From: Stephanodiscus triporus
Lineage: Eukaryota; Bacillariophyta; Thalassiosirophyceae; Thalassiosirales; Thalassiosiraceae
DNA: 20,506 nt
Reading direction: 5' to 3'
Assembly (NCBI GenBank): GCA_036939755.1
Contig: JALLAZ010000171.1
Location: 1-20,506, forward strand
Under the pieces are notes generated by a model. The model saw only the letters and a program-made list of their open reading frames with translations. It searched no databases and had not been told where the DNA came from. The position numbers and the translations under genes were made by a program. Below are positions 9,601 to 20,389 of this stretch, one piece after another. Positions within the stretch are counted from its first letter, which is position 1. Every line of letters starts with the position of its first letter.

Positions 9601-9885
9601 TTGAAAGATCAAGAGGTTATTGTATTTTTTGACGAGAGGGCGAAGGAATTGGAGAAGGTGGTCGAGGAGTTGAAATCGAAAGAGGCGACGATGAAGAATG
9701 AGACATATGATGTTGTGAACAAGAATGAGAAAAACTCTCATGTGCTGTCGGATATCCTGAGATACGAACATGAAAAACGAAAACCGACGGCATGGTATCA
9801 CGAGAGAATGTGTCTGGGATCAAGTTGCTCATTGATCAGCGTAGATATTATACGACGGAAGTGCTCTTTATTTCAGCAGGTTTAG
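9601..9885 (+). pseudogene. Orphan coiled-coil-like reading frame, possibly a decayed gene
   Basis: The frame lacks an ATG at its start (it opens with TTG after an upstream stop) yet encodes a very protein-like heptad-rich stretch (DERAKELEKVVEELKSKEAT). A different frame just upstream (about 9520-9602) is also open and ends in a TGA overlapping this frame, so a frameshift in an old gene or transposon gene is one explanation. Purine-rich low-complexity DNA giving Lys/Glu codons by chance is the alternative. No family is recognised. Confidence 0.25.
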
Positions 9886-9947
9886 TAATGCGAGAATTGC
9901 TGATCTAGGTTTAAACTGATAAAAGCTGTGAAGCTCGATTCTTATAC

Positions 9948-12359
9948 TTACACATATTTCTGCTTTATATACTCACGAAGCTTTACAAACGCTCGCTTTC
10001 GGTGTGAAATACTATCCTTCTGTTCACCTGTCATTTCTGCATACGTCAGCCCTGATTCGTCAGGTTCAAAGATCGGATCCCACCCAAAGTCGAGACTACC
10101 TCTCGGACGGACTATCTTGCCATGTGTTATGCCAACAAATGTAAACACTTCTTTCCCTGGACCTGCACAAAATGCCACTACAGTTTGGGCATAACCCGAC
10201 TTGTCCTTAGAGAAAGATATCATATCATTCAGCCCATCGAGGCCATTCTTCTCTAAAAACCATTTTACGTAGATGCCTGGCATGCCATTCAAGGCATTGA
10301 AACATAGTGATGTGTCCTCTGTGATGACTGCGCCATTGATTTCTGTTGACGCCAGTGCACACTTTTCCTTGGCAACGAGGATTGGATCTCCTTGCAACTC
10401 CGGCAGGTCGATCTTGTGATTTATAAGAGTAAATGGAAGACAGCCACCGGTGGAAAGAATTCGTTTGACTTCCTCTACCTTCTTCTTATTTCCAGTGACA
10501 AAGGCAACAATATGTTCACGGGACATATTGCCATTCGGCGCATGGTTCTTGTTGCTGGTATTACACCGCGCTGAAGCAAATGGATCTGCAATTGGTGGGT
10601 CTGGAAAAGAAATATCCATGAACTCGGGGATGCTCGAGTCGTCTGATACACGAATGTCATCGCAAGCGATCTTGAACGCCTCTTCAACCAATTCGGCGGT
10701 TTTACCTCCTTGGCCTTTCCCATCCATACCCCAAACGAGATGGAGTGCTTCCCAGGCTGGTTTGGAGTGAAGCAGAAGGTAGTGATTGTCTGGGTTTTGC
10801 TTGTAAGAATAAGCGCCCATTATTGCTGACATGGCGAGCCGACATGTCATCAGGAGACGTAGGTGTTTGCGCTCATCGAGAGTAAGAGGATACTTGTGAT
10901 GAAAGCCACGCAAAATGGCACATGCTGCGGAGATTGATCGCTTGCCCTTGCCATACGATGTTAAGAGAGCATAGGCCATGGCTGTTGTCACATCAAGGAC
11001 TCTCCAACTTCATGCCCAAGAGAAAAGGAGACACAATGATTGTGAGACGAACGTCCAAAAGTAAGACAAGTGCACTAAGGTACACACAGGAAAAATGATG
11101 TACAACCGCCGTCGTCACGGGTGTTCGCCATGTTCCTCCGTGAAGGAGGCGATCCATGATAGCGTTGACGGTTATCGGGGGCTTTAATCCCGGAAAGTGG
11201 TTTGATATTGCTCATTGAAATGAAGTTCCTAGCACGGGTTGCGAGGTATGAGAACTGAGTGGTCCCCGACAACTTTCGTCAATCGGTTGACCTTTGTGTC
11301 CTCCTCGGCTAGGGACTCTAGTTTAACGAGCACTTGGAACAGATGATGAGAAACTGCGGATATCATGTTCTCGCCTTACCTGTATAACGAATCACCAAAG
11401 TCAATGACTCCAGAAATCATCATGTCATTACCAATGATCTGTTCATTGTGACAAGAAGGTGTGTTAGTTGTAATTTGCGTGGTAGAACGAGGAAGACATC
11501 TGAGGTAGAGTAAACTCACGAGATTGCCATCATTGAAATCTCCATGAATTATGCCCATACGAAGTTTTTCGCCTTCTTTTCCTTCTACAATTGTCTTTTG
11601 GAACTCATCAAGTACACTGGTTACCAGTTTTCTCTTGTCAATATCATCGATGTGAACAATAAAGGGCCTTGCGTCCAATAAATTTCTCCCGTCCCATGCA
11701 AAATACCTCTTGGATTCTTGGAGTATATCCGGATCGGAAGTTGCAAGATCATCGAATGCGCTGCACATGCGGCCCAAACATGCTCCAGCATCGAGCAGAG
11801 TTTCAATGGGAAACCACTTGACGTCGCACAGGGGCGTTCCGTGTACCCAGCTTTGCAGTCGTACGACAAGCTGTTGAGGGCCGTGGCCGGCACTGATTAC
11901 GGATAGTTCGCGGATGCAGACCGAGTCGTTCTCAGTATCACAATCCGAGGTGGAATTCTTGACTGGTATTGTTTTCCCCGTGGTGACATTGTATTTTGGA
12001 GCCGACAGGTGTTCATAGATGGCAGTGTGAAGGTCGATGATGCATCCGTCGTCTTTGTTGGAGGCGTCGGCCTCGTCCAACTTGGTCCACTTCCTTGCGT
12101 GCTTGGCAATATACTTTTCCGATTCCACTCCGTTGTAAATCTTTAACAGAGCCTTCTCGCCATCTACCTTCACTACGAAGTTTGCGTCGTCGTACGAGAC
12201 TAGCTCCTGTAGGACTTCCGCCCTCGGCACAGATGCATCCAAATCGAAGCCGTCGGCGATGTAGAAATCCACCAGTAATGATAATGCCTCCTCTTCTGTC
12301 ACCTTTGGCTTCAGGAGCTTGCGACGAACTTCATCTTGTGTTGCGCTGTCGGTGGACAT
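9948..12359 (-). CDS. Hydroxylysine-kinase-like phosphotransferase fused to ITP/XTP pyrophosphatase (ITPase), 3 exons
   Basis: Exons run 12359-11520, 11438-11380 and 11007-9948, giving 652 residues. Introns are 81 bp (GTGAGT...CAG, branch-like CTAAC) and 372 bp (GTAAGG...AAG). The joins restore [25 protein letters not shown] and [21 protein letters not shown]. Residues ~1-395 form an aminoglycoside-phosphotransferase (APH) fold: a likely nucleotide-binding lysine in the N-lobe (LLKIYN), catalytic HGDFND (272-277) and metal-binding DFGD (293-296). The C-lobe ([15 protein letters not shown], then [15 protein letters not shown]) resembles hydroxylysine kinase HYKK/AGPHD1, which uses GTP. After a ~70-residue linker, residues ~466-652 form a full-length ITPase/Ham1 domain: [19 protein letters not shown] (~527-533), GWDPIF and SHRKRAF (~634-640). 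ITPase removes ITP, dITP and XTP from nucleotide pools. Kinase substrate specificity is inferred. ATG 12359 is the first in-frame ATG; upstream there is only a TTG. Confidence 0.88.
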
Positions 12360-12582
12360 GGTGGTCTGGGATATAGGAGACGACAGACGACGACGTTCCA
12401 AGATTCCCTCTGGGCGGCGGCGGGGCGGGGGGCGACGGAAAGCCCCCCAAATTTAGGAATCTTTGCCTTTCCTCACTCATCCTCTCTCTCTCTCTCAACA
12501 AATCCACATATCTACCAACGCCGCCCTGGAAGTATCCACCACCACCTTCTTCCTTCATCTCCTCTGTGAAAACAATCTCACC
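12360..12582. promoter_or_regulatory. Bidirectional promoter between the kinase-ITPase and ubiquitin-NiSOD genes
   Basis: Only 223 bp separate the two start codons. The segment holds a GC-rich block with a perfect 7-bp inverted repeat at 12427-12448 and a (CT)8 run at 12481-12496 on the ubiquitin side, which could mark a pyrimidine-rich transcription start. Shared regulation of the two genes is possible. Confidence 0.5.
12427..12448. repeat. Perfect inverted repeat GGGGGGC / GCCCCCC with 8-nt loop
   Basis: The arms are 12427-12433 and 12442-12448, separated by GACGGAAA. It lies 68-89 bp upstream of the kinase-ITPase ATG and so may fall within that gene's 5' leader, where it would form a strong hairpin. 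The six-G run is otherwise rare in the window. Confidence 0.55.
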
Positions 12583-13309
<727 letters not shown>

Positions 13310-13479
13310 AGGGTCGCGCGTTTTTGAGCTGCCTATGATGATGTGGAGGTGGGGAGTGAAGGAGAGGTTTGGTTCCAACCATAGGGTATTAGGTAGTCTT
13401 CCAGACATAATAACTATAAGGAGTAGATTTACCCCCCCATAATATGCGCCTTTGATTTTGTGCATAGTATCTAGTAATT
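13310..13479. other. Short convergent gap between ubiquitin-NiSOD and helicase stops
   Basis: These 170 bp hold both 3' ends. The sequence turns AT-rich towards the helicase stop. No hairpin or gene is seen. Confidence 0.5.
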
Positions 13480-16400
13480 CTATTTATTTGGTTTCTTCTT
13501 CACCTTCCGGTCCTCTTCCTTTGATTTGAGTTTTGCCTGAAGAGCCAAAGATGCTGCGCCGTTTCGCTTGGGTTCTTCTCTTGGTAAAGGTGCTGATATA
13601 AGGATTCCGTTTACCTATTATGCGAGAAATGGAGAATCCTATAAGTTGGCCTGCAACAATATTTATGTGCGGAAGAGGCGAAGCGCGAACTCACCACAGA
13701 TCGATACTCTTTCCCCTTTGCCACAATCTTACGACCGTGTGAGGTTTGCACCTTCTCTATTTGAACATTAAGAAAAGCCATGTCGTCGAGGTCTTCCAAC
13801 TCGTCATTGATATCTTTCTCATGGTTTTTTTTTGCCCCAGAGAGCTTTTGGCCTTTTGAATTTCCTTTCTTCTTCTTTTTCTTGGCCGCTGGAGGTTTGG
13901 CTGTTTGTGATTTTAGCTGCTCACTCAGCCGTTTCTCTCGTTCCATTGCCAGTTCTCGTAGTAAATCGTTGTTTCGAGGAATTTTCTCGACCCCGTCGTT
14001 TGAGGTTTCTTCAGAGGATTCATCATCGACATCAAGTTGTGCAAACTTAGATTCGCTTGTAGTATGAGTTTCCTCAGCAGGTAGAGCAACCAAATCAGCT
14101 TTCGTCCCATTTAACACCTCAATGATTAACTCGTTCGGGCCTTCACTATCACGGCATCCAAGACCAAGCTGTTTTGCCAATTCTCGCGCAACAACACAAT
14201 CATAATCTGATGATGGAAAAACATTCATCTTTTCTCCCTTATTACCTGACTCCGAAAACGAATTGATTGTCTCCATCAACTCTATCCTGGTTGACCCCCT
14301 TTTCATCGTGAGATCAGGTGTATCACTTGGAATCGATTCTCTGGATGCAAGCTCCCCTTTCAATTTCTTGGGTTGCTCCTTATGAGTAGTCTGCTGTTGC
14401 ACCTTAGCAGCGGGCACAATATTTTTTCCTTGTAATCCAACATCGCTCCCGTCATTGAGGGTTACAGCGGCATATTCTGCCCCAGAGCGATATTCTCCCT
14501 TCTTTTCCATCCAATCTACCAAATCTTTTATAAACTTATCCTTTGTCACAGTCTCAGAATCGCAAATTACTGCGCAGTGACGTTTCGACCTCGTGACGGC
14601 GACGTTAAGCCTTCTTTTGTCTCGTAAGAAACCTATGCCATCTTGTCCACCACGATCACTACTTCTTACCAGACTTATCACAACCGCTTCTCGTTCTCCG
14701 CCCTGAAATCCATCGACAGATCGAATTTCCAGTTTCGGCACATCCGGTAGTAGCATTTTTCTTAATAGCTCGACCTGCCCACTATGTACAAAAGAGGAAA
14801 GATTCGAGAGTAAGTGGTCCCACACTCTTTTTAGCATAAAAATAGATAAGAAAGTCGAGACTTACTTGTATGGAGTAATGACCGCTATATCTTCTGCCAT
14901 GAGTCCCATTGATAGCAACGACTGCACATGCGATACAACTATATTTGCCTCGCCTTCGTTATATCTGGACCCAGCCCTGTTTGCCGCTTCATGCATATCA
15001 CAACCTGTCGTGTCAATGAGGATAAGTGTTACATTTTCCAAGGAACCATTATCTTCTTTGCTGTCACCTTGAGTTTTCATCTTTTTTGCTACCAATGGTA
15101 GCGTCGCTAACTCTCTATCTTTTACAGATACATGACTGATCAGTTTTCCTTTATACATAGCATTGCTTGCCCAGTCACTTATATCTTGATGCATTCGGTA
15201 TTGCACTTCGAGCATCTTGGAACGACAACTGGGTCTCCCGCCTTCGATTTTATCATAAGCGAGCATCAGTCTTTCAAAAAGAGTCCTTCCTAGCTCAAGT
15301 TGTACTTCACGAGCTGAGCATTTAATTGTGGGCGGCAATTGTTTGTGATCACCTGTGCATTCCATTGTGTAGAACTATCAATTAGCTAAATGATCGATCA
15401 TGACACAAGCAAAAATTCTAACACAAAAATATTGGTCAACCAAAGCAAGATTGTACTCACCAGCAAGTACAGCCCGTTTCCCCTTCAACAGGCTTCAACA
15501 AACGAAAGATGGAGTAAGGTAAAATGTATTGATAGAAATATCAAACTGCAAAAAGCATAATCACCTGATCCAGCAACTGGCCTCTAGTGCCTGCGCCGCC
15601 TCGTCTATTATTACCAAATCAAATGACAGCTCTCCTTTACCACCGAGCATTCGATGTAATAGGGAACTGGCCGCACCTACATTCGTTGCAAGAACAACGT
15701 TAGATTCACGCAAGATCTGCCCAACAACTTTCTCCTCGCGAGAACGAATTTCCTTTCGCAGTGCCTTCATTTCTTTATATGCAACCCGCTTTTCAGTGGG
15801 ACGAGACTTCGCGGTGGACAATGTTTTTAGATACTTTTTCAGTTCCGATCGACAATCCCTAACGATTTCAGTTCCTTCTGATGATTGCACCAGCGACTCG
15901 AGAGAATACTTTTGGATGCCATGTTGGATACGAGCTGGATGACCAAGTCGAACGGCCTTAATTTTCTTCTTTGAGCCCGATTTTTGTTTGCCAGTTTCTC
16001 CATGTTCAATGCTCATGACGCGGTCTAGGACATTATCAACCGCAACATTGCTTGGTGCGGTGACTAGAACTTTCCAGTCTTTACAGTGAACGGCACATCG
16101 TATTAATTCGGCCACAGTAGTGGTTTTTCCTGGTGAAACATTTCTTTGAGAAATATAAAGTCAAGACGAGGAAAGTAACATCTGCATAGAAATCTTACCC
16201 GTGCCGGGCGGGCCGTGTATTAGATAAATGGGAGAATTCGAATGAAGAGCCATGACCACCGCTTCTCGCTGGCTGTAGTCAAGTCTAGAAGATGACAGAT
16301 TATACTCAGACTCAAGAGCTTCGATTCTTGAGCGGGTGATTTCGGTGTTGTGCTTTGGATTGTCAGATTCAAATGCCGCCATCACAATGTCTCCAGCAAC

Positions 16401-17042
16401 AGGATGGCTTACGCCATGTGCTGCAAGCTCATCGAGCGCCATTATCATTTTCTCGTGAACTTCTATATTGGATTTCGGTATCAAGGCGTAGGGAGGACTT
16501 CCACCCAACATTGCACCGTCATAATCATATGGTCCATCGTCCTCTTTGCTAGCCTTTTTTCCTTGCTTTTTGTCTGATGATTGCTGTTTCCTGCTCTCAG
16601 CATTCCCACCATAGAGTGCGACAGAGATGCTGACATTATCCACTGCACAAATCACTCCACCCGCGTGCTGAGATTTTTTCCCGCCTTGAAACCCTTTCCC
16701 ATTACTGGGTAAAATTTGTACATCGTCTCCGACGGTCAACCTGTGCGCTTGCAGGAGCTTCGACGATGCAGTTGTGCTATCCTCTGGCGATTTGATCGAT
16801 TGTTGGGGAACAAAATTCCCAAATACCACGACTGTCCGCCCATACAAGCCAACGGACGTGTCTATAAGATCAATATTACGAAGAATAAATCCCCCATCCC
16901 TAGTAACATCGTCTTTGGTTTTGGTCTGCGAATCATCATTCTTAACGACGGCGGCATCTTCTTCTGCTCGCAATTCCAATTCCAAGAGTCGCTTTTGATT
17001 CGATACAAAGTCTTGCAAGGACTCATCTGCCGACCGCATCAT
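13480..17042 (-). CDS. IGHMBP2/SMUBP2-type superfamily 1B helicase, 6 exons
   Basis: Exons run 17042-16199, 16129-15565, 15492-15461, 15352-14866, 14781-13695 and 13614-13480, giving 1049 residues; every join preserves phase and restores a conserved motif. The family comprises 5'-3' RNA/DNA helicases of the UPF1-like group acting in translation and RNA metabolism. Visible motifs are Walker A GPPGTGKTTT (277-286), APSNVAVDNVLDR (Ia), IIDEAAQ (~455-461, motif II), AGDHKQLPPT (480-489, III), YRMHQDIS, ITPYNGQV (~639-646), SVDGFQGGEREAVV (664-677, V) and NVAVTRSKRH (702-711, VI). Residues ~807-868 resemble an R3H domain (VFPSSDY...ARELAKQLGL), which supports IGHMBP2 over UPF1 or senataxin, although the Arg-xxx-His pair is not intact. 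The tail has a lysine run and ends in KRNGAASLALQAKLKSKEE. No AN1 zinc finger is seen. The first ATG is 17042. The gene converges with ubiquitin-NiSOD. Confidence 0.9.
15461..15492 (-). other. 32-nt internal exon of the helicase gene
   Basis: This small exon encodes LLKGKRAVLA plus split codons at both ends. It is flanked by introns of 72 bp (GTGATT...AAG) and 108 bp (GTGAGT...CAG). It is required: without it the strand leading into motif III (VLAGDHKQLPP) is lost and the frame breaks. Confidence 0.85.
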
Positions 17043-17421
17043 GGTGCTCGCTGAGGAGCAGGGCCGATCGGCAATGGTCGGCACCAACGACAGCGACAGC
17101 GACTGGACGTCGACGGCGAGGGCGAGCAGGAGGTGTCTGTGACGGTGAAGACTCTACTCTGGCCCCGAGGGGCATCGTGCGCCATACATACTAATTCCCA
17201 CGAGCCCGACAACCGGGGGGCGTCTTGGCAGGCCCACGGGACAAACCAATACCAACACAAGAACACGTGCACTTCAACGCGACACAAACAGACACAGATC
17301 ATCGGCAACCCAGTCCACTTTCCCGCAGCTGAAGCAGCTACAGATTGTAGTTCCCATCGAACCAAAAGTGCCCGCATCGTCGCCCCTCGTTAGATTAGCT
17401 TCATAGTAGACAACCCTTAAG
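17043..17421. promoter_or_regulatory. Bidirectional promoter region between helicase and mitochondrial carrier genes
   Basis: The two start codons are 379 bp apart. The helicase side has GACAGC-type short repeats (~17089-17102) and a GACGTC palindrome near 17105, an ACGT-core site of the CRE/bZIP type. A CACGTG-like E-box word lies near 17263. A minus-strand open frame (17039-17377) is rich in Cys, Trp and Arg, matches nothing and is out of frame with the helicase. I see no gene here. Confidence 0.4.
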
Positions 17422-18472
17422 ATGAGTGCTGCATCGCCCTCCAAGCCAGTGGTGTTTGCAACTAGTGGATTAGGAGGAATGTTGGGTTGGATCGTCGTTC
17501 ATCCCGCCAACACATGCGCAGGTCCGTACATAGATTTGAAGGCATTCTCGTATTCACATTTGGAATATTGACGTTGTCGCCGTCTCTTTTCTATGATCAT
17601 GTCGAGTAGTTAGGATGAGCTTGGCGAGTATGCAGGGGAATAAAATTTCCTTCGCGGATGTGGTGCGTCAAAATGGTGTTTTGAGTCTATACGATGGTCT
17701 CGCAGCTGGACTTTGGCGTCAGGTATTCTATGCCACTTCGAGACTTGGTCTCTTCGAGGTTTGCCGTGATAAGTTGCACGAAATTCGGGGAAAGACCGAC
17801 TTCGCCGGACGGTAAGTATATCTTTTATGTATGATCATAAATGTTTTGTAGAGATGCCTAATTTGTGTGTGTGTACTTGTATTGATCTTTAGCGTTGTAG
17901 TTGGCGCGGCTACTGGAGCGACGGCAGCTTTCATCTCGTGTCCGATGGAAGTGGCGTGCGTCCGAATGTCCAACGATGCAACTCTCCCAGCCGCCGAACG
18001 TCGCAATTACAGGGGAATTCAGGATGTTGTGAAACGGATTTACACGGAAGAAGGAGCTAAGGCCTTTTGGAGAGGATCCATTCCCTTCTCGCAACGCGCA
18101 GCCCTCGTCGGCGTCTTTCAAGTTGCGACGTTGGATCAATTCACGGATCTGTTTGAAAAGCACTTGAATTACAAGAAAAATACGATCCCAAATGTTTTCT
18201 GTTCAGCAATGTCCTCGGGTCTCATTTATTCGATCGCCACAATGCCATTGGAGGCGTCAAAAAATCGTATGGCGAGCCAAAAGCCTGACAAAGTTACGGG
18301 GAAGCTTCCATACACTTCTACGTTGCAAACGATGCGGACGGTTTCGGCGAATGAGGGGTTTCTCGCACTCTATAATGGATTTTTTCCGTACTATACTCGC
18401 TGCGGCGGGCACACAGTGTGCATGTTCATTGCCATACAGGTGATGAGGGAGTATTATACAAGTATGTCGTAA
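17422..18472 (+). CDS. Mitochondrial carrier family protein, oxoglutarate/malate-carrier-like, 3 exons
   Basis: Exons are 17422-17521, 17610-17811 and 17893-18472, giving 293 residues, the usual carrier length. Introns are 88 bp (GTCCGT...TAG) and 81 bp (GTAAGT...TAG). The three ~100-residue repeats are visible. Repeat 1 has GLGGMLGWIVVHP (P28) and YDGLAAGLWRQVFYATSRLGLFE, close to the oxoglutarate carrier's YTGLSAGLLRQATYTTTRLG. Repeat 2 has CPMEVACVRM (P118) and YRGIQDVVKRIYTEEG...FWRG, matching that carrier's PAEVALIRM repeat. Repeat 3 has MPLEASKNRM (P219), the only repeat with the intact Px[DE]xx[KR] motif. Such carriers exchange dicarboxylates across the mitochondrial inner membrane. 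Substrate assignment is inferred from the similarity; other dicarboxylate carriers are alternatives. The splice joining GCA-G to TT-AGG restores the conserved VRM after helix 1. Confidence 0.88.
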
Positions 18473-18916
18473 TAATTGAAGCAATTCTAGAAATGGCATT
18501 CCGTTTATCTTTAGCTCAAATTCAACAACAAAAAGAACATGTTCCATCCCTCTCATGATAATGATTTGTCATGATAGTGATTTGATAAACCTACGATTCC
18601 GCGTCCATGCATGCCTTACCTCGTCAAAACTTGTGGCGGTGTAGAGAGGCTTACAATTACAATCTTGACATCCAATAAAACAAATCAAAATGTTCATGAT
18701 TCATTAGCTGGGATGCTGCTCGTCGAAGACTCGTCAGTGGGTGCTTCAGTGGCTTAATTGAGAAAGAAACAGCACATTTATTGACACCTGCACTATTTGG
18801 CCTATGGTATAATATGTTTTGTGGCACATTGCTGCCCTCTCGCAATCAAGGTTTCTAGTAGCATCTCCTACTTTTTGTCGTTCTACACTGCCATGCAGCT
18901 ACCGATTCCTCATTTC
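18473..18916. other. 3' flank of the carrier gene, no gene seen
   Basis: AT-rich sequence with only small chance frames. It contains a 16-bp tandem duplication at 18553-18584, listed separately. Confidence 0.5.
18553..18584. repeat. 16-bp tandem duplication with one mismatch
   Basis: TCATGATAATGATTTG (18553-18568) is followed directly by TCATGATAGTGATTTG (18569-18584). It lies about 80 bp past the carrier stop, so it may be in the 3' UTR. No function is apparent. Confidence 0.7.
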
Positions 18917-19466
18917 TCATTCACTGGCTTCAAAAGAAGCATCTGCCCTTCTACATTTAGCACCACCTTGGAAGGGGCCGACCTGTAGTGTGCTCCCAGC
19001 TTGCACCTGCAGTACGGTTCCCACTAATTGATTGTCATTATCCATTGTTTTCCCCTCCTCGTTGTTGTCGCCCAGCAGGCCTTCTAACTCCTCCAACTCC
19101 CTCGCATTGGTCATTGTTGAATCACGATCTTCACCGTCCTTACGCGTTCTCCTCCTCATTCGCCCTTAACAATCTTTAAGGCTGATTGTTGTGTTAATTG
19201 CACCAGTCCCCTCCCTATCTCATTGCAATCCTCATCATCCTTGTTGTCATCTTGGGCGGGTTGATCACTTGAGTCGCCGCGATTGCCTCCCTCGTCATCT
19301 TTGGCGGGACCTGTCTTGCGGTGGCCACCGTTGTCTGCAAAAGTATTGGCGTCAAAAACGACACCCCACATTGTCTCCATCCGCCTTCTCCTTGATGTTG
19401 TCTTTCACCTGGTGCATTTGTCGTTGTAACCATCATTTCTGCAAACGCTTCCAAAGAATTATCCAA
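18917..19466 (-). pseudogene. Probable decayed gene, three overlapping minus-strand frames
   Basis: Three open frames follow one another on the minus strand: 19466-19215, 19380-19156 and 19159-18917. Each switches frame near where the next opens, and the later two share an acidic, hydrophilic composition (KDDEGGNRGDSSDQP; ELEELEGLLGDNNEEG). This suggests one old coding sequence carrying two frameshifts. No family is recognised; a transposon protein or a lineage-specific gene are both possible. Chance overlap in this low-complexity region cannot be excluded. Confidence 0.3.
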
Positions 19467-19753
19467 TTTTTGGATGTTTGGATTGAATTAATATAATTTA
19501 ATTTATTTTTCACCTTGAACATGGATTAATTTATTCTTTCTGTTGCTTTTGCTGAATAATTTATTCAATCCTTGATATCAGAGTAGGGTTATTCCAAAAT
19601 ATGTTGTACATTATTCAAATGCATGTGCCAAAATGATAGGGTTTAGTCAAAAGCTTGACAGTCTGTCTGTCCACCCTTATTATTTGTTTTTTGGGTTATG
19701 AGCTCAAATCAAATGTACAGGAAGTAAGTGTAGTAAAAGGCAAACTACAACCA
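19467..19753. other. AT-rich spacer, no gene seen
   Basis: Strongly AT-rich (runs such as ATTTAATTTATTTTT). Stops occur in all frames and no structured element was recognised. Confidence 0.5.
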
Positions 19754-20380
19754 ACCATATCTCGATCAATACTTGGCCCCTGCCAGCCTAAGTTGCAGCG
19801 GGGATCCCAGAAGTAGTAATTACTGAAAGAAAGTGCCACCATCCGGTCATCCATAACCACAGACCAATGTGAGTCCAACTTATAGAGGGTCCAACCAATC
19901 AATCCATCATGACACATGTGCCTCCCCTTTCATGAATGTTCCCTGTTTCAACTGACCATATCTTTGTCAATATTTGACACCTGCAATCATAAATTGCAGT
20001 GAAAATATCAGAAATAGTATGCATATTTATGTCTCCCCACCACATTACTGGACCGCTCATGCCGACCTAGCTTTTGTCATTTTGCTAGAAATCTGGGCAA
20101 CTCCTCCTAGGCAATAAGTGATGGTAGAATGTGGTGATTGAGGTTGAAGCTATACACCCAGCCCATATTCATCTCACAACAATGCTATATATATATAAGG
20201 TGTTTGACAACCTTTATATTCTATGGATGTGCATTTTGCCCACCATGTTATGGCTGCTCATGCTGACCTAGCTTTTGGAATTAGTGATGGTAAAATGTGG
20301 TTATTGAGGTTGAGGCTGCACACCCAACCCATATTCATCTCACATCAATGTCATATATATAAAGTGTTTGACAACCTTTA
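19754..20380. repeat. Diverged tandem-type repeats with ~201-bp period
   Basis: Two pairs of similar segments are each offset by 201 bp. The first pair is 19754-19819 and 19955-20020 (ACCATATCT...TTGCAG...). The second starts at 20055 and 20256 (GCTCATGCYGACCTAGCTTT). The second pair continues at about 85-90% identity through a matching tract at 20118-20216 and 20284-20380, after a ~35-bp insertion in the left copy. The equal spacing suggests an old tandem array or a repetitive element with internal duplication. No terminal repeats or coding capacity are seen. Confidence 0.6.
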
Positions 20381-20389
20381 TGGGCCCGA

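Larger units (their letters stand above)
9351..9947. other. Convergent intergenic region between the VOC gene and the kinase-ITPase gene
   Basis: About 600 bp without a confidently called gene. The first ~150 bp is ordinary 3' flank. From ~9540 to ~9790 the plus strand is strikingly purine-rich and contains the orphan coiled-coil-like frame listed separately. Confidence 0.5.

Noticed and set aside
11075..11272. 65-residue frame inside the 372-bp intron of the kinase-ITPase gene
   Set aside because: Joining exons 2 and 3 directly restores the conserved GDSLY-SWRVLDV sequence, so no extra exon is needed here.
11439..11519. Treating this stop-free segment as coding
   Set aside because: It has clean donor, branch-like and acceptor sites, and removing it restores the usual spacing between HGDFND and DFGD.
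17039..17377. 112-residue minus-strand frame upstream of the helicase
   Set aside because: It is out of frame with the helicase, has odd Cys/Trp/Arg-rich composition and no recognisable domain.
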